Shown here in pieces: positions 24,317-29,961 of a DNA stretch of 64,000 nucleotides. The position numbers and the translations under genes were made by a program. Positions within the stretch are counted from its first letter, which is position 1; every line of letters starts with the position of its first letter. Location of the stretch: assembly GCA_041320695.1 (NCBI GenBank), contig JBGGOQ010000001.1, forward strand, positions 372,001 to 436,000, read 5' to 3'. The notes under the pieces were generated by a model that was given only the letters and a program-made list of their open reading frames with translations, had not been told where the DNA came from and did no database searches. The DNA comes from Caldicellulosiruptoraceae bacterium PP1 (GTDB lineage: Bacteria > Bacillota > Thermoanaerobacteria > Caldicellulosiruptorales > Caldicellulosiruptoraceae).

Positions 24317-24576
24317 TGGACCCCTCTTCCTTTAAACTTTTCAGCTATATATTTTTTCTCGTAATTTTGTATGCTTGATGTCAGATTTTCTTTGTCTATT
24401 GTGTCTAACCAGCATTTTGGCTTGTTACATCTTTTACAATCTCTTATAATCCCGAAATCTTCTTTAAGACATAGTGAAGCAAGATATGTTCTTATTGATT
24501 GCTTTTTGGGTTTATCCTTCAACAAATAAGGCTTATCTGCAAAATATTGGCTTAATACATCTAATATTGTTTGCAT
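24313..24576 (-). CDS. Small Cys-containing protein at the head of the pilus operon
   Basis: 87 aa from ATG 24576 after AAAGGTGAG. Contains CKRCNKPKCW near residues 47-56, a possible metal site, in a charged helical context. No family recognised. It overlaps the TadZ-like gene by 4 bases and is first in the operon after the small-RNA region, so it may regulate pilus expression; that is a guess from position. Confidence 0.5.
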   Translation of the reverse strand: MQTILDVLSQYFADKPYLLKDKPKKQSIRTYLASLCLKEDFGIIRDCKRCNKPKCWLDTIDKENLTSSIQNYEKKYIAEKFKGRGVQ

Positions 24577-24612
24577 TTTATCTCACCTTTGCTTTGTTCA
24601 TATAAAATAAAA

Positions 24613-24645
24613 ATAGCCACATGAGAAAATCTCTCATATGGCTAT
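24613..24645 (-). terminator. Strong hairpin terminator before the pilus operon
   Basis: ATAGCCATATGAGAGA paired with TCTCATGTGGCTAT and followed by TTTTTATTTTAT on the minus strand. It ends transcripts coming from the small-RNA region at 24.7-24.9 kb. Confidence 0.7.
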
Positions 24646-24734
24646 AATAGAAAAAATGCAAGTGAAAGAACATAAAATAAAAGAAGTAAAAGACCTTTAT
24701 TTTAACAAACGAAAAAATAGTAGACATAACAATA

Positions 24735-24882
24735 AATATAATAGCCACGTAGAATATAAACTCTACGTGGCAACTTGCAAACTGTTTAATGTAAACTCCT
24801 CATGGTATACTCAAAATGGTTAACTTCCCCGTTGATTAACATTTTTATTTATGCTACTTTATCTTATTTTCCTCAACGGGTT
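24735..24882 (-). ncRNA. Small RNA candidate 3
   Basis: A promoter at 24889-24917 would start this RNA near 24882. CCCGUUGA and UCAACGGG (24873 and 24830 areas) enclose the conserved stretch GCAUAAAUAAAAAUGUUAAU (24854-24835). Two related RNAs (26.4 and 27.3 kb) share that stretch. The 3' end is the GCCACGTAG/CTACGTGGC hairpin at 24744-24771. No convincing reading frame. Confidence 0.45.
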
Positions 24883-24888
24883 ATTTCT

Positions 24889-24917
24889 ATAATAACATAT
24901 TATTTTTATTTCATCAA
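24889..24917 (-). promoter_or_regulatory. Promoter of small RNA candidate 3
   Basis: -35 TTGATG, 17-base spacer, -10 TATTAT on the minus strand. Confidence 0.45.
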
Positions 24918-24954
24918 CAGCGAACAAAAAAAAATAGTAATTAAAATTTTTGAG

Positions 24955-25074
24955 TTATTTCCCTTCACTTAATTTTTCATCAATTGCTTTCGATAACATT
25001 TTCCTAGGATATTCTGTCTGTTGCTTTCTTGCTTGTTTTTCTAATTGTTGCAAATACTTTTTTGTGTCACAAAC
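24955..25074 (-). pseudogene. Short charged ORF remnant without a start codon
   Basis: 39 codons of helical charged sequence (KKYLQQLEKQARKQQTEYPR, then KMLSKAIDEKLSEGK) ended by TAA. No ATG/GTG with a ribosome site opens it; a stop precedes it. It may be a decayed gene or the tail of a frameshifted small protein. Low certainty. Confidence 0.25.
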
Positions 25075-25152
25075 TCATATACTACACGGGTTGATATTTT
25101 ATTTATACTACGTGGGTTGTGAATTTCTCTAACATGAGCTAACTACTTTTTT

Positions 25153-25180
25153 ATTATAGCACAATTTAGAAAATAGACAA
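25153..25180 (-). promoter_or_regulatory. Strong promoter within a duplicated 33-bp sequence (copy 1)
   Basis: -35 TTGTCT, 16-base spacer, -10 TATAAT on the minus strand. The 33 bases around it recur at 26521-26553 with one difference. It would transcribe toward 24.9 kb, through two similar ~20-base units with CAACCC and GTAGTATA. Confidence 0.55.
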
Positions 25181-25203
25181 GTATCCCCAGCTCATAATCT
25201 TTA

Positions 25204-25256
25204 CCTCCTGCAAACTGAACAAGTAAACTATTTTTGGCAAACTGCCAAAGCAAGGG
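25204..25256 (-). promoter_or_regulatory. Anti-SD leader with UUUGGC-AGUUU-GCCAAA hairpin (leader 5, weaker pairing)
   Basis: Palindrome TTTGGCAAACTGCCAAA at 25233-25249. CCCUUGC (25256-25250) can pair with GCAGG(A)GG (25211-25204), the ribosome site of a 9-codon ORF (MSWGYLSIF, 25195-25166) that overlaps the next promoter. The stem has a bulge, so this member is less certain. Confidence 0.35.
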
Positions 25257-25270
25257 ATTAGCCCCTGCTT
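25248..25270 (-). terminator. Terminator-like hairpin after the 38-aa peptide gene
   Basis: AAGCAGGGGC-(TAA)-TCCCTTGCTT on the minus strand; it overlaps leader 5's anti-SD arm. Confidence 0.45.
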
Positions 25271-25279
25271 GTGGAAGAA

Positions 25280-25396
25280 TTATAACCAGTCATCATCTGA
25301 TACAATATTCCCTCTAATTCCTTCCACTAAATAAAACAAATTGACAACTCCTGCCAATATACCTAATATAATTACTACTATTGTTTCTTTATCCAT
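25280..25396 (-). CDS. 38-aa single-TM peptide
   Basis: From ATG 25396, preceded by AAAAGGAGCAG. Sequence layout: MDKET, one hydrophobic helix (IVVIILGILAGVVNLFYLV), and a short acidic tail ending DDDWL. Not similar in sequence to the 48-aa peptides nearby, but of the same type. Its ribosome site lies in an anti-SD leader (25403-25452). Membrane location is clear; function is unknown and a toxin-like or regulatory peptide is possible. Confidence 0.55.
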   Translation of the reverse strand: MDKETIVVIILGILAGVVNLFYLVEGIRGNIVSDDDWL

Positions 25397-25402
25397 AACA
25401 AA

Positions 25403-25452
25403 CTGCTCCTTTTGCAAATTTATTTTTGGCTAACTGCCAGAAAGGAGGGCAG
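25403..25452 (-). promoter_or_regulatory. Anti-SD leader with UGGC-AGUUA-GCCA hairpin (leader 2)
   Basis: CUGC-CC-UCCUUU (25452-25441) pairs with AAAGGA-GCAG (25412-25403) of the 38-aa gene's ribosome site, leaving a 2-base bulge. The loop carries the conserved hairpin at 25425-25439. The anti-SD arm also overlaps a competing hairpin at 25449-25468, which suggests a switch. Confidence 0.5.
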
Positions 25453-25468
25453 TAGCTTTTGCTACTGC
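25449..25468 (-). terminator. Hairpin at the end of the 59-aa gene
   Basis: GCAGTAGC-(AAAA)-GCTACTGC. It contains the stop codon of the 59-aa gene and competes with leader 2. There is no good U-tract, so an attenuator is as likely as a terminator. Confidence 0.4.
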
Positions 25469-25641
25469 TGGGCAAGAGTTCCTTCTTTCTCTTTTTGCTC
25501 ATCAACTGTAATTATTATCTCTACCTTACCTAACTTCCAGTGGATATTCTTCTTTGTTATTGAAGCAATTAAGACCAGCAAAGCAAAAGCTAATAAAATT
25601 ATTGCTAATATGTTGTTAATAATAAATGATACTACTGCCAC
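25462..25641 (-). CDS. 59-aa single-TM peptide
   Basis: From GTG 25641, preceded by AGGAGGGTTAAAA. One long hydrophobic helix (residues 4-28, e.g. ILAIILLAFALLVLIASI), then a basic/beta tail (KKNIHWKLGKVEIIITVDEQ). The tail recalls the KANY..KPF..IKKEVVK tails of the two 48-aa peptides upstream. CCCTCCT in its 3' UTR is complementary to its own AGGAGGG ribosome site. Small membrane peptide of unknown function. Confidence 0.55.
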   Translation of the reverse strand: MAVVSFIINNILAIILLAFALLVLIASITKKNIHWKLGKVEIIITVDEQKEKEGTLAQQ

Positions 25642-25660
25642 TTTTAACCCTCCTATCTTT

Positions 25661-25758
25661 GTGGTATAATTTATTTAAGGGCGTGTTAGTGGATATTATA
25701 TTTTAATTATGCGGTTTGGGGATTAAGAAGTGGTTATTATTTGACCACTTCTTTTTTT
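25661..25758 (+). ncRNA. Antisense RNA candidate 1 opposite the 48-aa peptide gene
   Basis: Extended -10 GTGGTATAAT (25661-25670) would start an RNA near 25679. About 80 bases later there is a perfect 10-bp terminator stem (AAGAAGTGGT/ACCACTTCTT, 25725-25753) followed by TTTTTTT on the plus strand. The RNA is antisense to the 3' UTR and last codons of the gene at 25737-25883. Its first 14 bases equal the 5' leader of that mRNA. The same layout recurs at 26044-26144. Confidence 0.55.
25679..25692 (-). repeat. Inverted repeat arm, peptide locus 1 (3' side)
   Basis: GGGCGTGTTAGTGG; exact reverse complement at 25915-25928. The homologous arm in locus 2 differs in sequence but keeps pairing. Confidence 0.6.
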
Positions 25759-25883
25759 ATCTTTAATCTAAAAGGCTTTGTATAAACTTCAATTACATAA
25801 TTTGCTTTGACAATGCTAAAAATTATAAAGACAGCTATAAATCCTATAACAAGTGATATAATCTTAATTTCTTCTTTCCCCAA
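25737..25883 (-). CDS. 48-aa membrane peptide 1 (type I toxin-like)
   Basis: From TTG 25883, with GGGGGTGAT 8 bases upstream. MGKEEIK, a hydrophobic helix (IISLVIGFIAVFIIFSIV), and a tail KANYVIEVYTKPFRLKIKK ending EVVK. The paralog at 26122 has the same length, TTG-GGG/GGT start and tail pattern. A convergent antisense RNA overlaps its end, and segments of its 3' UTR are complementary to its start codon region (25715-25722 with 25877-25884) and leader. These are hallmarks of type I toxin mRNAs such as hok and fst. Toxicity is inferred. Confidence 0.6.
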   Translation of the reverse strand: MGKEEIKIISLVIGFIAVFIIFSIVKANYVIEVYTKPFRLKIKKEVVK

Positions 25884-25914
25884 AACAATCACCCCCTTAT
25901 GTTTTAGGTTATTA

Positions 25915-25928
25915 CCACTAACACGCCC
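25915..25928 (-). repeat. Inverted repeat arm, peptide locus 1 (5' side)
   Basis: CCACTAACACGCCC on the plus strand, i.e. GGGCGUGUUAGUGG in the mRNA leader, pairing with 25679-25692. Confidence 0.6.
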
Positions 25929-25991
25929 ATATCTAAAAAGGGGTGATTACCGCATTATCAACTACTGGAACAAACAATGTATTGAAAACTA

Positions 25992-26008
25992 TTATTGGCT
26001 AACTGCCA
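25992..26008 (-). repeat. Copy of the TTGGC-AGTTA-GCCAA motif
   Basis: ATTGGCTAACTGCCAAGG between the two peptide loci. Upstream of peptide 1 on its strand; only a short AACCUU is available as an anti-SD, so this copy is not a clear leader. Confidence 0.35.
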
Positions 26009-26043
26009 AGGTTATAATATTTTTAAAATATTCTTCTTATATT

Positions 26044-26144
26044 GTGGTATAATTTAATTAAGGGTGCGTTAGGTTTATATTAATGTGGTGATTGGGTAAA
26101 GAAGTGGTGAAAAGGTAAGGCTTATTTCACTACTTCTTTTTTTA
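26044..26144 (+). ncRNA. Antisense RNA candidate 2 opposite the second 48-aa peptide gene
   Basis: Extended -10 GTGGTATAAT (26044-26053), start near 26061, and a 14-15 bp terminator stem (AAAGAAGTGGTGAAA with TTTCACTACTTCTTT, one G-U) ending in seven T, at 26098-26143. The stop codon of the opposite peptide gene falls in the loop region. Same design as 25661-25758. Confidence 0.55.
26062..26073 (-). repeat. Inverted repeat arm, peptide locus 2 (3' side)
   Basis: GGGTGCGTTAGG; exact reverse complement at 26291-26302. Compared with locus 1, both arms changed together. Confidence 0.6.
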
Positions 26145-26268
26145 TGCTTATCTTAAAGGGTTTTAGTTTAAATTCTATTTCATAATTTGCTTTAGCAAAT
26201 GATATAATAAACAGTGCTATTATTGAACCTACAATAAATAAAGCATATTTTACAATATATGAACCCAA
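26122..26268 (-). CDS. 48-aa membrane peptide 2 (type I toxin-like)
   Basis: From TTG 26268 with GGGGGTGAT upstream, as in its paralog; longer in-frame starts exist but do not match the paralog. MGSYIVK, a hydrophobic helix (YALFIVGSIIALFIISFA), and tail KANYEIEFKLKPFKISIKK ending EVVK. The 3' UTR has ACCCAAUCACC (26097-26087), complementary to the start region GGUGAUaagaUUGGGU, and ACCACAUUA, complementary to leader UAAUGUGGU (26337-26329). These two 3' segments overlap, so the pairings compete. Confidence 0.6.
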   Translation of the reverse strand: MGSYIVKYALFIVGSIIALFIISFAKANYEIEFKLKPFKISIKKEVVK

Positions 26269-26290
26269 TCTTATCACCCCCTTTCTTGTC

Positions 26291-26302
26291 CCTAACGCAC
26301 CC
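26291..26302 (-). repeat. Inverted repeat arm, peptide locus 2 (5' side)
   Basis: CCTAACGCACCC on the plus strand; GGGUGCGUUAGG in the mRNA leader. Confidence 0.6.
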
Positions 26303-26373
26303 ATGTCTATTTGTTGGGGGTGATTCCTACCACATTATTTACTGCTTACTAACTTTATAATACTAACTGTATT

Positions 26374-26396
26374 TGGCAAACTGCCAAAAAAGGAGA
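26374..26396 (-). promoter_or_regulatory. TTTGGC-AGTTT-GCCAAA hairpin with CUCUCCUUU arm (possible leader of peptide 2)
   Basis: TTTGGCAAACTGCCAAA followed by AAAGGAGAG on the plus strand. On the RNA, CUCUCCUUU could pair, with G-U pairs, to AAAGGGGGU of the peptide 2 ribosome site about 100 bases downstream. Confidence 0.3.
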
Positions 26397-26407
26397 GTCT
26401 ATAAAAA

Positions 26408-26517
26408 ACAAAAAAGCCCAAACGAACAATTTTTCTTGTTCATTAAGGCTAACTTTTTTAGGCAAACTGTTTTTATTAACATTTTCATTTATGCACTTCT
26501 ACATACTATTTCGCTGA
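26408..26517 (-). ncRNA. Small RNA candidate 2
   Basis: Promoter at 26525-26552; RNA begins near AAACUGUCAGCG. It contains GCAUAAAUGAAAAUGUUAAU (26494-26475), two motif units CAGUUUGCC and AGUUAGCC, and ends in a textbook terminator (AGCC..GAACAA-UUGUUC..GGCU then UUUUUUG, 26411-26450). About 110 nt. A 30-codon frame could start at AUGAAAAUG but has no ribosome site, so non-coding is preferred. Confidence 0.5.
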
Positions 26518-26524
26518 CAGTTTT

Positions 26525-26552
26525 ATTATAGCATAATTTAGAAAATAGACAA
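26525..26552 (-). promoter_or_regulatory. Strong promoter within a duplicated 33-bp sequence (copy 2)
   Basis: -35 TTGTCT, 16-base spacer, -10 TATAAT on the minus strand; identical spacing and almost identical sequence to 25153-25180. Confidence 0.6.
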
Positions 26553-26561
26553 GATATTAAT

Positions 26562-26777
26562 TTATATATTTTTATTAATAATAACATCAAAGTGATGATA
26601 TTCTATAACTTTATAAATATTTTTTGGGAGTCTTTTTATTACAACAACTATTTTCTTCTCTTCATCAATAAAGGCTTGTTCATCATTAAGATTTATTCTG
26701 TATTCACTTATACAATTATATGCATATTCTAATATTTCTCTGCTGGGTGGGAAATTTTTTGAAAATATTATTTTCAT
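26562..26777 (-). CDS. Small conserved-looking protein downstream of a DUF4258-like gene
   Basis: 71 aa from ATG 26777 after AAAGGAGAG. It reads as a small alpha/beta protein: REILEYAYNCISEYRINLN, then DEEKKIVVVIKRLPKNIYKV and a His-rich EYHHFDV. No family recognised. The gene follows the DUF4258-like gene (26856) after a terminator hairpin, so it could be its antitoxin partner or an independent gene. Left unassigned. Confidence 0.45.
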   Translation of the reverse strand: MKIIFSKNFPPSREILEYAYNCISEYRINLNDEQAFIDEEKKIVVVIKRLPKNIYKVIEYHHFDVIINKNI

Positions 26778-26802
26778 TTAGCATCTCTCCTTTTGGTATT
26801 GT

Positions 26803-26835
26803 AAAAGCAAAAGGGCAGGATTTTGCCTTTTTGCT
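26803..26835 (-). terminator. Terminator after the DUF4258-like gene
   Basis: AGCAAAAAGGCA paired with TGCCCTTTTGCT, then TTTTAC on the minus strand. Confidence 0.6.
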
Positions 26836-26855
26836 CCCACCCAAGTTATTTGATT

Positions 26856-27167
26856 TTATGCCACTTCGATTATTTTGTCTTTTTCGCATGTTGGTATCGC
26901 TATTTTATTTATAACCGTTATAACTTCGATTATTATTGATTTACCTTTAGTATGAATTAAAACCAACACGCTTATTTTCTTTTGACTATTTCTTATCCAA
27001 CAGAAAGAATTATTTTTTAAGTCCAATAACTCATCAGCTTTTTCTAATGTTTCGATTATGCCTTCGGTTGCTATTTGTCTTTGAATGTTTCTTAATATTG
27101 AGTGATTGCTCCAATTTAATTTGCACTTGAAGTTGTCAATCAATATAGAGCTTGGTAATACTTCCAT
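26856..27167 (-). CDS. DUF4258-like protein (possible toxin)
   Basis: 103 aa from ATG 27167, with AGGAGGAGTAGGA just upstream. The segment LNWSNHSILRNIQRQIATEG followed by SVLVLIHTKGKSIIIEVITV has the layout of DUF4258 proteins (His/Arg helix, then beta strands), like the toxin at 3062. A perfect 10-bp anti-SD stem in its leader (27169-27236) would keep translation off by default. No YgiT partner is adjacent. Confidence 0.5.
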   Translation of the reverse strand: MEVLPSSILIDNFKCKLNWSNHSILRNIQRQIATEGIIETLEKADELLDLKNNSFCWIRNSQKKISVLVLIHTKGKSIIIEVITVINKIAIPTCEKDKIIEVA

Positions 27168-27168
27168 T

Positions 27169-27236
27169 TCCTACTCCTCCTATCAAACAAATTTTGGCTA
27201 ACTGTTTTTTGCTAACTGCCAAAATTAGGAGTAGGA
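27169..27236 (-). promoter_or_regulatory. Anti-SD leader with AUUUUGGC...GCCAAAAU hairpin (leader 3, best example)
   Basis: UCCUACUCCU (27236-27227) is perfectly complementary over 10 bp to AGGAGUAGGA (27178-27169), the ribosome site of the gene at 26856. Between them ATTTTGGC (27191-27198) pairs with GCCAAAAT (27218-27225), and the loop carries two GTTAGC units. This is the clearest member of the leader family. Confidence 0.65.
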
Positions 27237-27257
27237 TTGAAGTATTACTTTAATATA

Positions 27258-27267
27258 ATTATACCAC
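27258..27267 (-). promoter_or_regulatory. Extended -10 promoter for leader 3
   Basis: GTGGTATAAT on the minus strand, about 20 bases upstream of the leader hairpin. Confidence 0.5.
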
Positions 27268-27299
27268 AATAAATAATTTTGTTATTAGTTTATATAAAA

Positions 27300-27376
27300 A
27301 ATAAAAACATTGGTTTTTATCCAATGCTTTTTTTATTAACATTTTTATTTATACAGTCTTTTCATAGGTTTGCTGA
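27300..27376 (-). ncRNA. Small RNA candidate 1
   Basis: Promoter TTGCAA-N16-TATAAT at 27411-27384. The RNA begins AAACUGUCAGCAAA, has GUAUAAAUAAAAAUGUUAAU (27354-27335), and ends at the terminator AAAGCATTGG-(ATAAAAA)-CCAATGTTTT. About 75-80 nt. The 5' CUGUCAGC and the middle stretch match candidate 2. Confidence 0.5.
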
Positions 27377-27397
27377 CAGTTTTATTATAGCACTTTA

Positions 27398-28096
27398 TTA
27401 TATTTTTGCAAGATTATTTTTTATTTTGGCAATTTCATATAATATCCCTATCCTAAAATCTGTTAATGTAGTTAGTATATTATTTGTATGTGTATTATAC
27501 CAATATACCCCATTTGTATAAACATAGTCATATAAAGGAGTTATATCTATCTTCTTAGCTTTTATTTTTCCTTTGTTACACATTATACCACTTGCTATTG
27601 AATGATAACCATTTGCAATATAGCAAATATTAACTTGAGAAAAATAATAAGCAGTATGATTATTATTTTTATAGATAAAAGGTTCTTTGGAAATAGTTCT
27701 AATGTTTTTAACATATTTTTCTCTATTATATGGATAAGTTATTACACACTCATTTGACAAATCAATTTCTATTTCCTCTCCTTCATGTAATCTATAAGCA
27801 TTATTATTTTTATCATAATAACACATAGGAAAAGGAAAATATCTTGTTATATTTGCTTCTGGATTGTATATTATTTTTGTCAATAAATCTGTCTTTATAT
27901 CTTCTTTTATTAGGTCCATAATAAAATCAATCATTTTTATCTTATCTTCTATTTTTGTTTCCCCTTCAATAGCATTATTAACAAATTCAATCGCATAGGA
28001 AAATTCTCTTTCTGCATTTAATTTGTATAATTCTTTGCTATCTGTGATTATATTTTGTTTTATATTGTTTTTCTTCTTTAACAACCCTCTAAGCAA
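27398..28096 (-). CDS. DUF6710-like protein of unknown function
   Basis: 232 aa. The middle (TRYFPFPMCYYDKNNNAYRL, then a GYHSIASGI segment) resembles DUF6710 proteins of Firmicutes as I remember them; no search was possible. It has no TM helix. It overlaps nothing but starts 2 bases after the end of the 114-aa gene, so they are co-transcribed. The 3' end contains the -35 region of small RNA candidate 1. Confidence 0.45.
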   Translation of the reverse strand: MLRGLLKKKNNIKQNIITDSKELYKLNAEREFSYAIEFVNNAIEGETKIEDKIKMIDFIMDLIKEDIKTDLLTKIIYNPEANITRYFPFPMCYYDKNNNAYRLHEGEEIEIDLSNECVITYPYNREKYVKNIRTISKEPFIYKNNNHTAYYFSQVNICYIANGYHSIASGIMCNKGKIKAKKIDITPLYDYVYTNGVYWYNTHTNNILTTLTDFRIGILYEIAKIKNNLAKI

Positions 28097-28098
28097 AA

Positions 28099-28443
28099 TT
28101 ATTCCTCTCCTTTGTTATCCATTAATTCTTCTCTCAGTAGTTTTATTAAATTGTAATATATCCTCGCTTGTAAAAATGGTTCATTAAACATAAGTGTTCT
28201 TATTTCGTTACAAACACGTAGATATTTCTTCTCCATGAATGCCTTTTTAATGTTGACAAAATGTAGTATATATGAAGTATGAAGCAACATACTATTTCTT
28301 TGTTCATATATTTTTGAAGGTTTATATTTTTTCAATTCGTTATAAAATATTACTAAAGCTTTTTTAGCTTCTTGGTTCTTTTCTTCTGGAACATCATTTT
28401 TCCAATCGTCGTATGGCTCTAATATGAAATATAATTTATTCAT
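28099..28443 (-). CDS. Unrecognised helical protein
   Basis: 114 aa from ATG 28443, preceded by AGAGGTG; an upstream extension runs through a terminator and is rejected. It starts MNKLYFILEPYDDWKNDVPE and continues with amphipathic helices (AKKALVIFYNELKKYKPSKI). The neighbour downstream at 27398 is in the same operon. No function can be given. Confidence 0.5.
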   Translation of the reverse strand: MNKLYFILEPYDDWKNDVPEEKNQEAKKALVIFYNELKKYKPSKIYEQRNSMLLHTSYILHFVNIKKAFMEKKYLRVCNEIRTLMFNEPFLQARIYYNLIKLLREELMDNKGEE

Positions 28444-28487
28444 CTTTTTCACCTCTATTATAACATCTATAATTATTGCAAAAAAAC

Positions 28488-28520
28488 AAAAGCATTGGCT
28501 TTTATTTACCAATGCTTTTA
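28488..28520 (-). terminator. Terminator of the S1-domain gene
   Basis: AAAAGCATTGG-(TAAATAAAAG)-CCAATGCTTTTGTTTTTTT on the minus strand. It nearly repeats the stem of the terminator at 27303-27331. Confidence 0.65.
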
Positions 28521-28585
28521 TTAATATTGTAAACTTGTAGACCTATTGATAATATTGATTCTATTTGTATACCATAATAAGTAGC

Positions 28586-29338
28586 TTATCTTAATATTCT
28601 TGATATGAGTCCAAATATCCTTTTATCTTCTACCCTGACCTCTTTGATTGTTACAACAACCTCACTACCGATTGTTGGCATTTCTCTTGCTGTTGAAAAT
28701 GGGGGACACAATGCTTGCTTGCCATCTGGAAGTCTTACCAATATCCCATATGGTGCTATTGCGTCAACCACACATACAAGTATATCTTCTGGTTTTACTA
28801 CTGGTGGTTTATCCCATGGATTAGGGTATGCTTCTTTTACGCTTACAATAGGTGGATTTTTGCTCTTTACTATGCAATCTACCCTATCACCAAGTTTAAA
28901 TATTCTCCTTATATCGTTATAATAATTCCATGTTAAATCCTCTGCTTTTAATGGTATCTCATATCCAAACAGATAAATAAATGCGTTTTTTGGTGATATA
29001 CCAACTATTGTCCCAAAAAGTTTATCTCCTACTTTGATTTTGCTTTCCCATTGTCTATGTCTTATTTCCATTGCTTTTTTACGTGATACAAAAAATTTGT
29101 TATTTTCAATTTTATAAATAACAAATTCAATTGGAACACCAAAAAGTGTTGCTATCTTATTAGATACTTGTTCTTGAACTCCTAACTCAGTTTCTGGCAT
29201 ATAGAGTCTAATCCCTCTTGAGTTTATTACTCCATATTGGACGTCATTAATTATTTCCCTTGCTATTATTTTGCCATGAAGTATTTTGTTTAGATTGTAA
29301 GCTCTCTCTAAAAACTCAATTCTCTTATCTTTTCCCAT
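28586..29338 (-). CDS. S1-type RNA-binding domain protein
   Basis: 250 aa, ATG at 29338 after GCAGGAGGT. At least two OB-fold S1-like repeats: residues ~100-165 (VGDKLFGTIVGISPKNAFIY, then FKLGDRVDCIVKS) and ~180-250 (EDILVCVVDAIAPYGILVRL, then IGSEVVVTIKEVR). The N-terminal 95 residues may be a third, degenerate repeat. It resembles parts of ribosomal protein S1 and should bind RNA. In this element it could act on transcripts with structured leaders, several of which lie within 5 kb; that link is speculation. Confidence 0.7.
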   Translation of the reverse strand: MGKDKRIEFLERAYNLNKILHGKIIAREIINDVQYGVINSRGIRLYMPETELGVQEQVSNKIATLFGVPIEFVIYKIENNKFFVSRKKAMEIRHRQWESKIKVGDKLFGTIVGISPKNAFIYLFGYEIPLKAEDLTWNYYNDIRRIFKLGDRVDCIVKSKNPPIVSVKEAYPNPWDKPPVVKPEDILVCVVDAIAPYGILVRLPDGKQALCPPFSTAREMPTIGSEVVVTIKEVRVEDKRIFGLISRILR

Positions 29339-29380
29339 CTTTTAACCTCCTGCAAACTATATTTTTATTATATACAATAA

Positions 29381-29405
29381 AAAAAGCTGGACAAAGCCAG
29401 CTTTT
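29381..29405 (-). terminator. Terminator after the coiled-coil gene
   Basis: AAAAGCTGGC-(TTTG)-TCCAGCTTTTTTT on the minus strand. Confidence 0.7.
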
Positions 29406-29417
29406 AACAAATAATGC

Positions 29418-29951
29418 CTATTTCGTTGGAAATTTTGTTAATATAATAGTTACAAATATTGCTACCATAGCAACTATTAGTCCAAATGTCTGCCATTTTG
29501 TGCTTTTAATTTCTTTTGCTATTTCAACTTTAAAATCAGCAAACTCACTTTTGATGTTAGTTTTAAATTCATTAAGTTCATTTCTAATTTGATTTATTTC
29601 TTGTCTAGTTAATTCAATTTTGTCGTCCAACTTATTGATTCTACTTTCTAAATTTTCAAGTCTGTTTTCCATATTGTTGAGCCTATTTTCAATATTTCCA
29701 AGTCTGTGTTCTGTGTTTGCAACTTTGTTTTCACTATTTCCCAGCCTATTTTCAATATTCCCAAGCCTGTTATCCAAATTGTCAATCCTATTGTTTAGTT
29801 CTTTTCTTGTTTCTGTTATGTCTTGCCTTAAACTGTTGATTTCTTCTTTAAGTTCAATTCTTGTTAGGTCAATTCTGTTTTCTAAAAGCAACCTCTCGTT
29901 TGATGTAATTTTTCTTATTCTTTTTTGATTTTCCATATTACTCAACTCCAT
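29418..29951 (-). CDS. Coiled-coil protein with C-terminal membrane anchor
   Basis: 177 aa from ATG 29951. Residues 20-145 are a near-perfect coiled coil with repeated NRL-GNIE-NRL units (e.g. RLGNIENRLNNMENRLENLE). The end has one TM helix (TFGLIVAMVAIFVTIILTKF). The layout resembles Bdr-like and phage tail-anchored coil proteins. The ribosome site GGAGAGGAG is hidden in leader 4. Possible scaffold at the membrane for conjugation; no direct evidence. Confidence 0.6.
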   Translation of the reverse strand: MELSNMENQKRIRKITSNERLLLENRIDLTRIELKEEINSLRQDITETRKELNNRIDNLDNRLGNIENRLGNSENKVANTEHRLGNIENRLNNMENRLENLESRINKLDDKIELTRQEINQIRNELNEFKTNIKSEFADFKVEIAKEIKSTKWQTFGLIVAMVAIFVTIILTKFPTK

Positions 29952-29961
29952 TTCGCAAACT

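Noticed and set aside
24638-24823. Plus-strand ORF of 61 codons
   Set aside because: It runs through a terminator hairpin and the small-RNA candidate, has no ribosome site, and its composition is that of random AT-rich DNA.
29640-29800. Regular repeats that look like a CRISPR array or tandem repeat
   Set aside because: They are the DNA of heptad repeats (NRLGNIE units) in the coiled-coil protein at 29418-29951; the frame is open throughout and there are no spacers.
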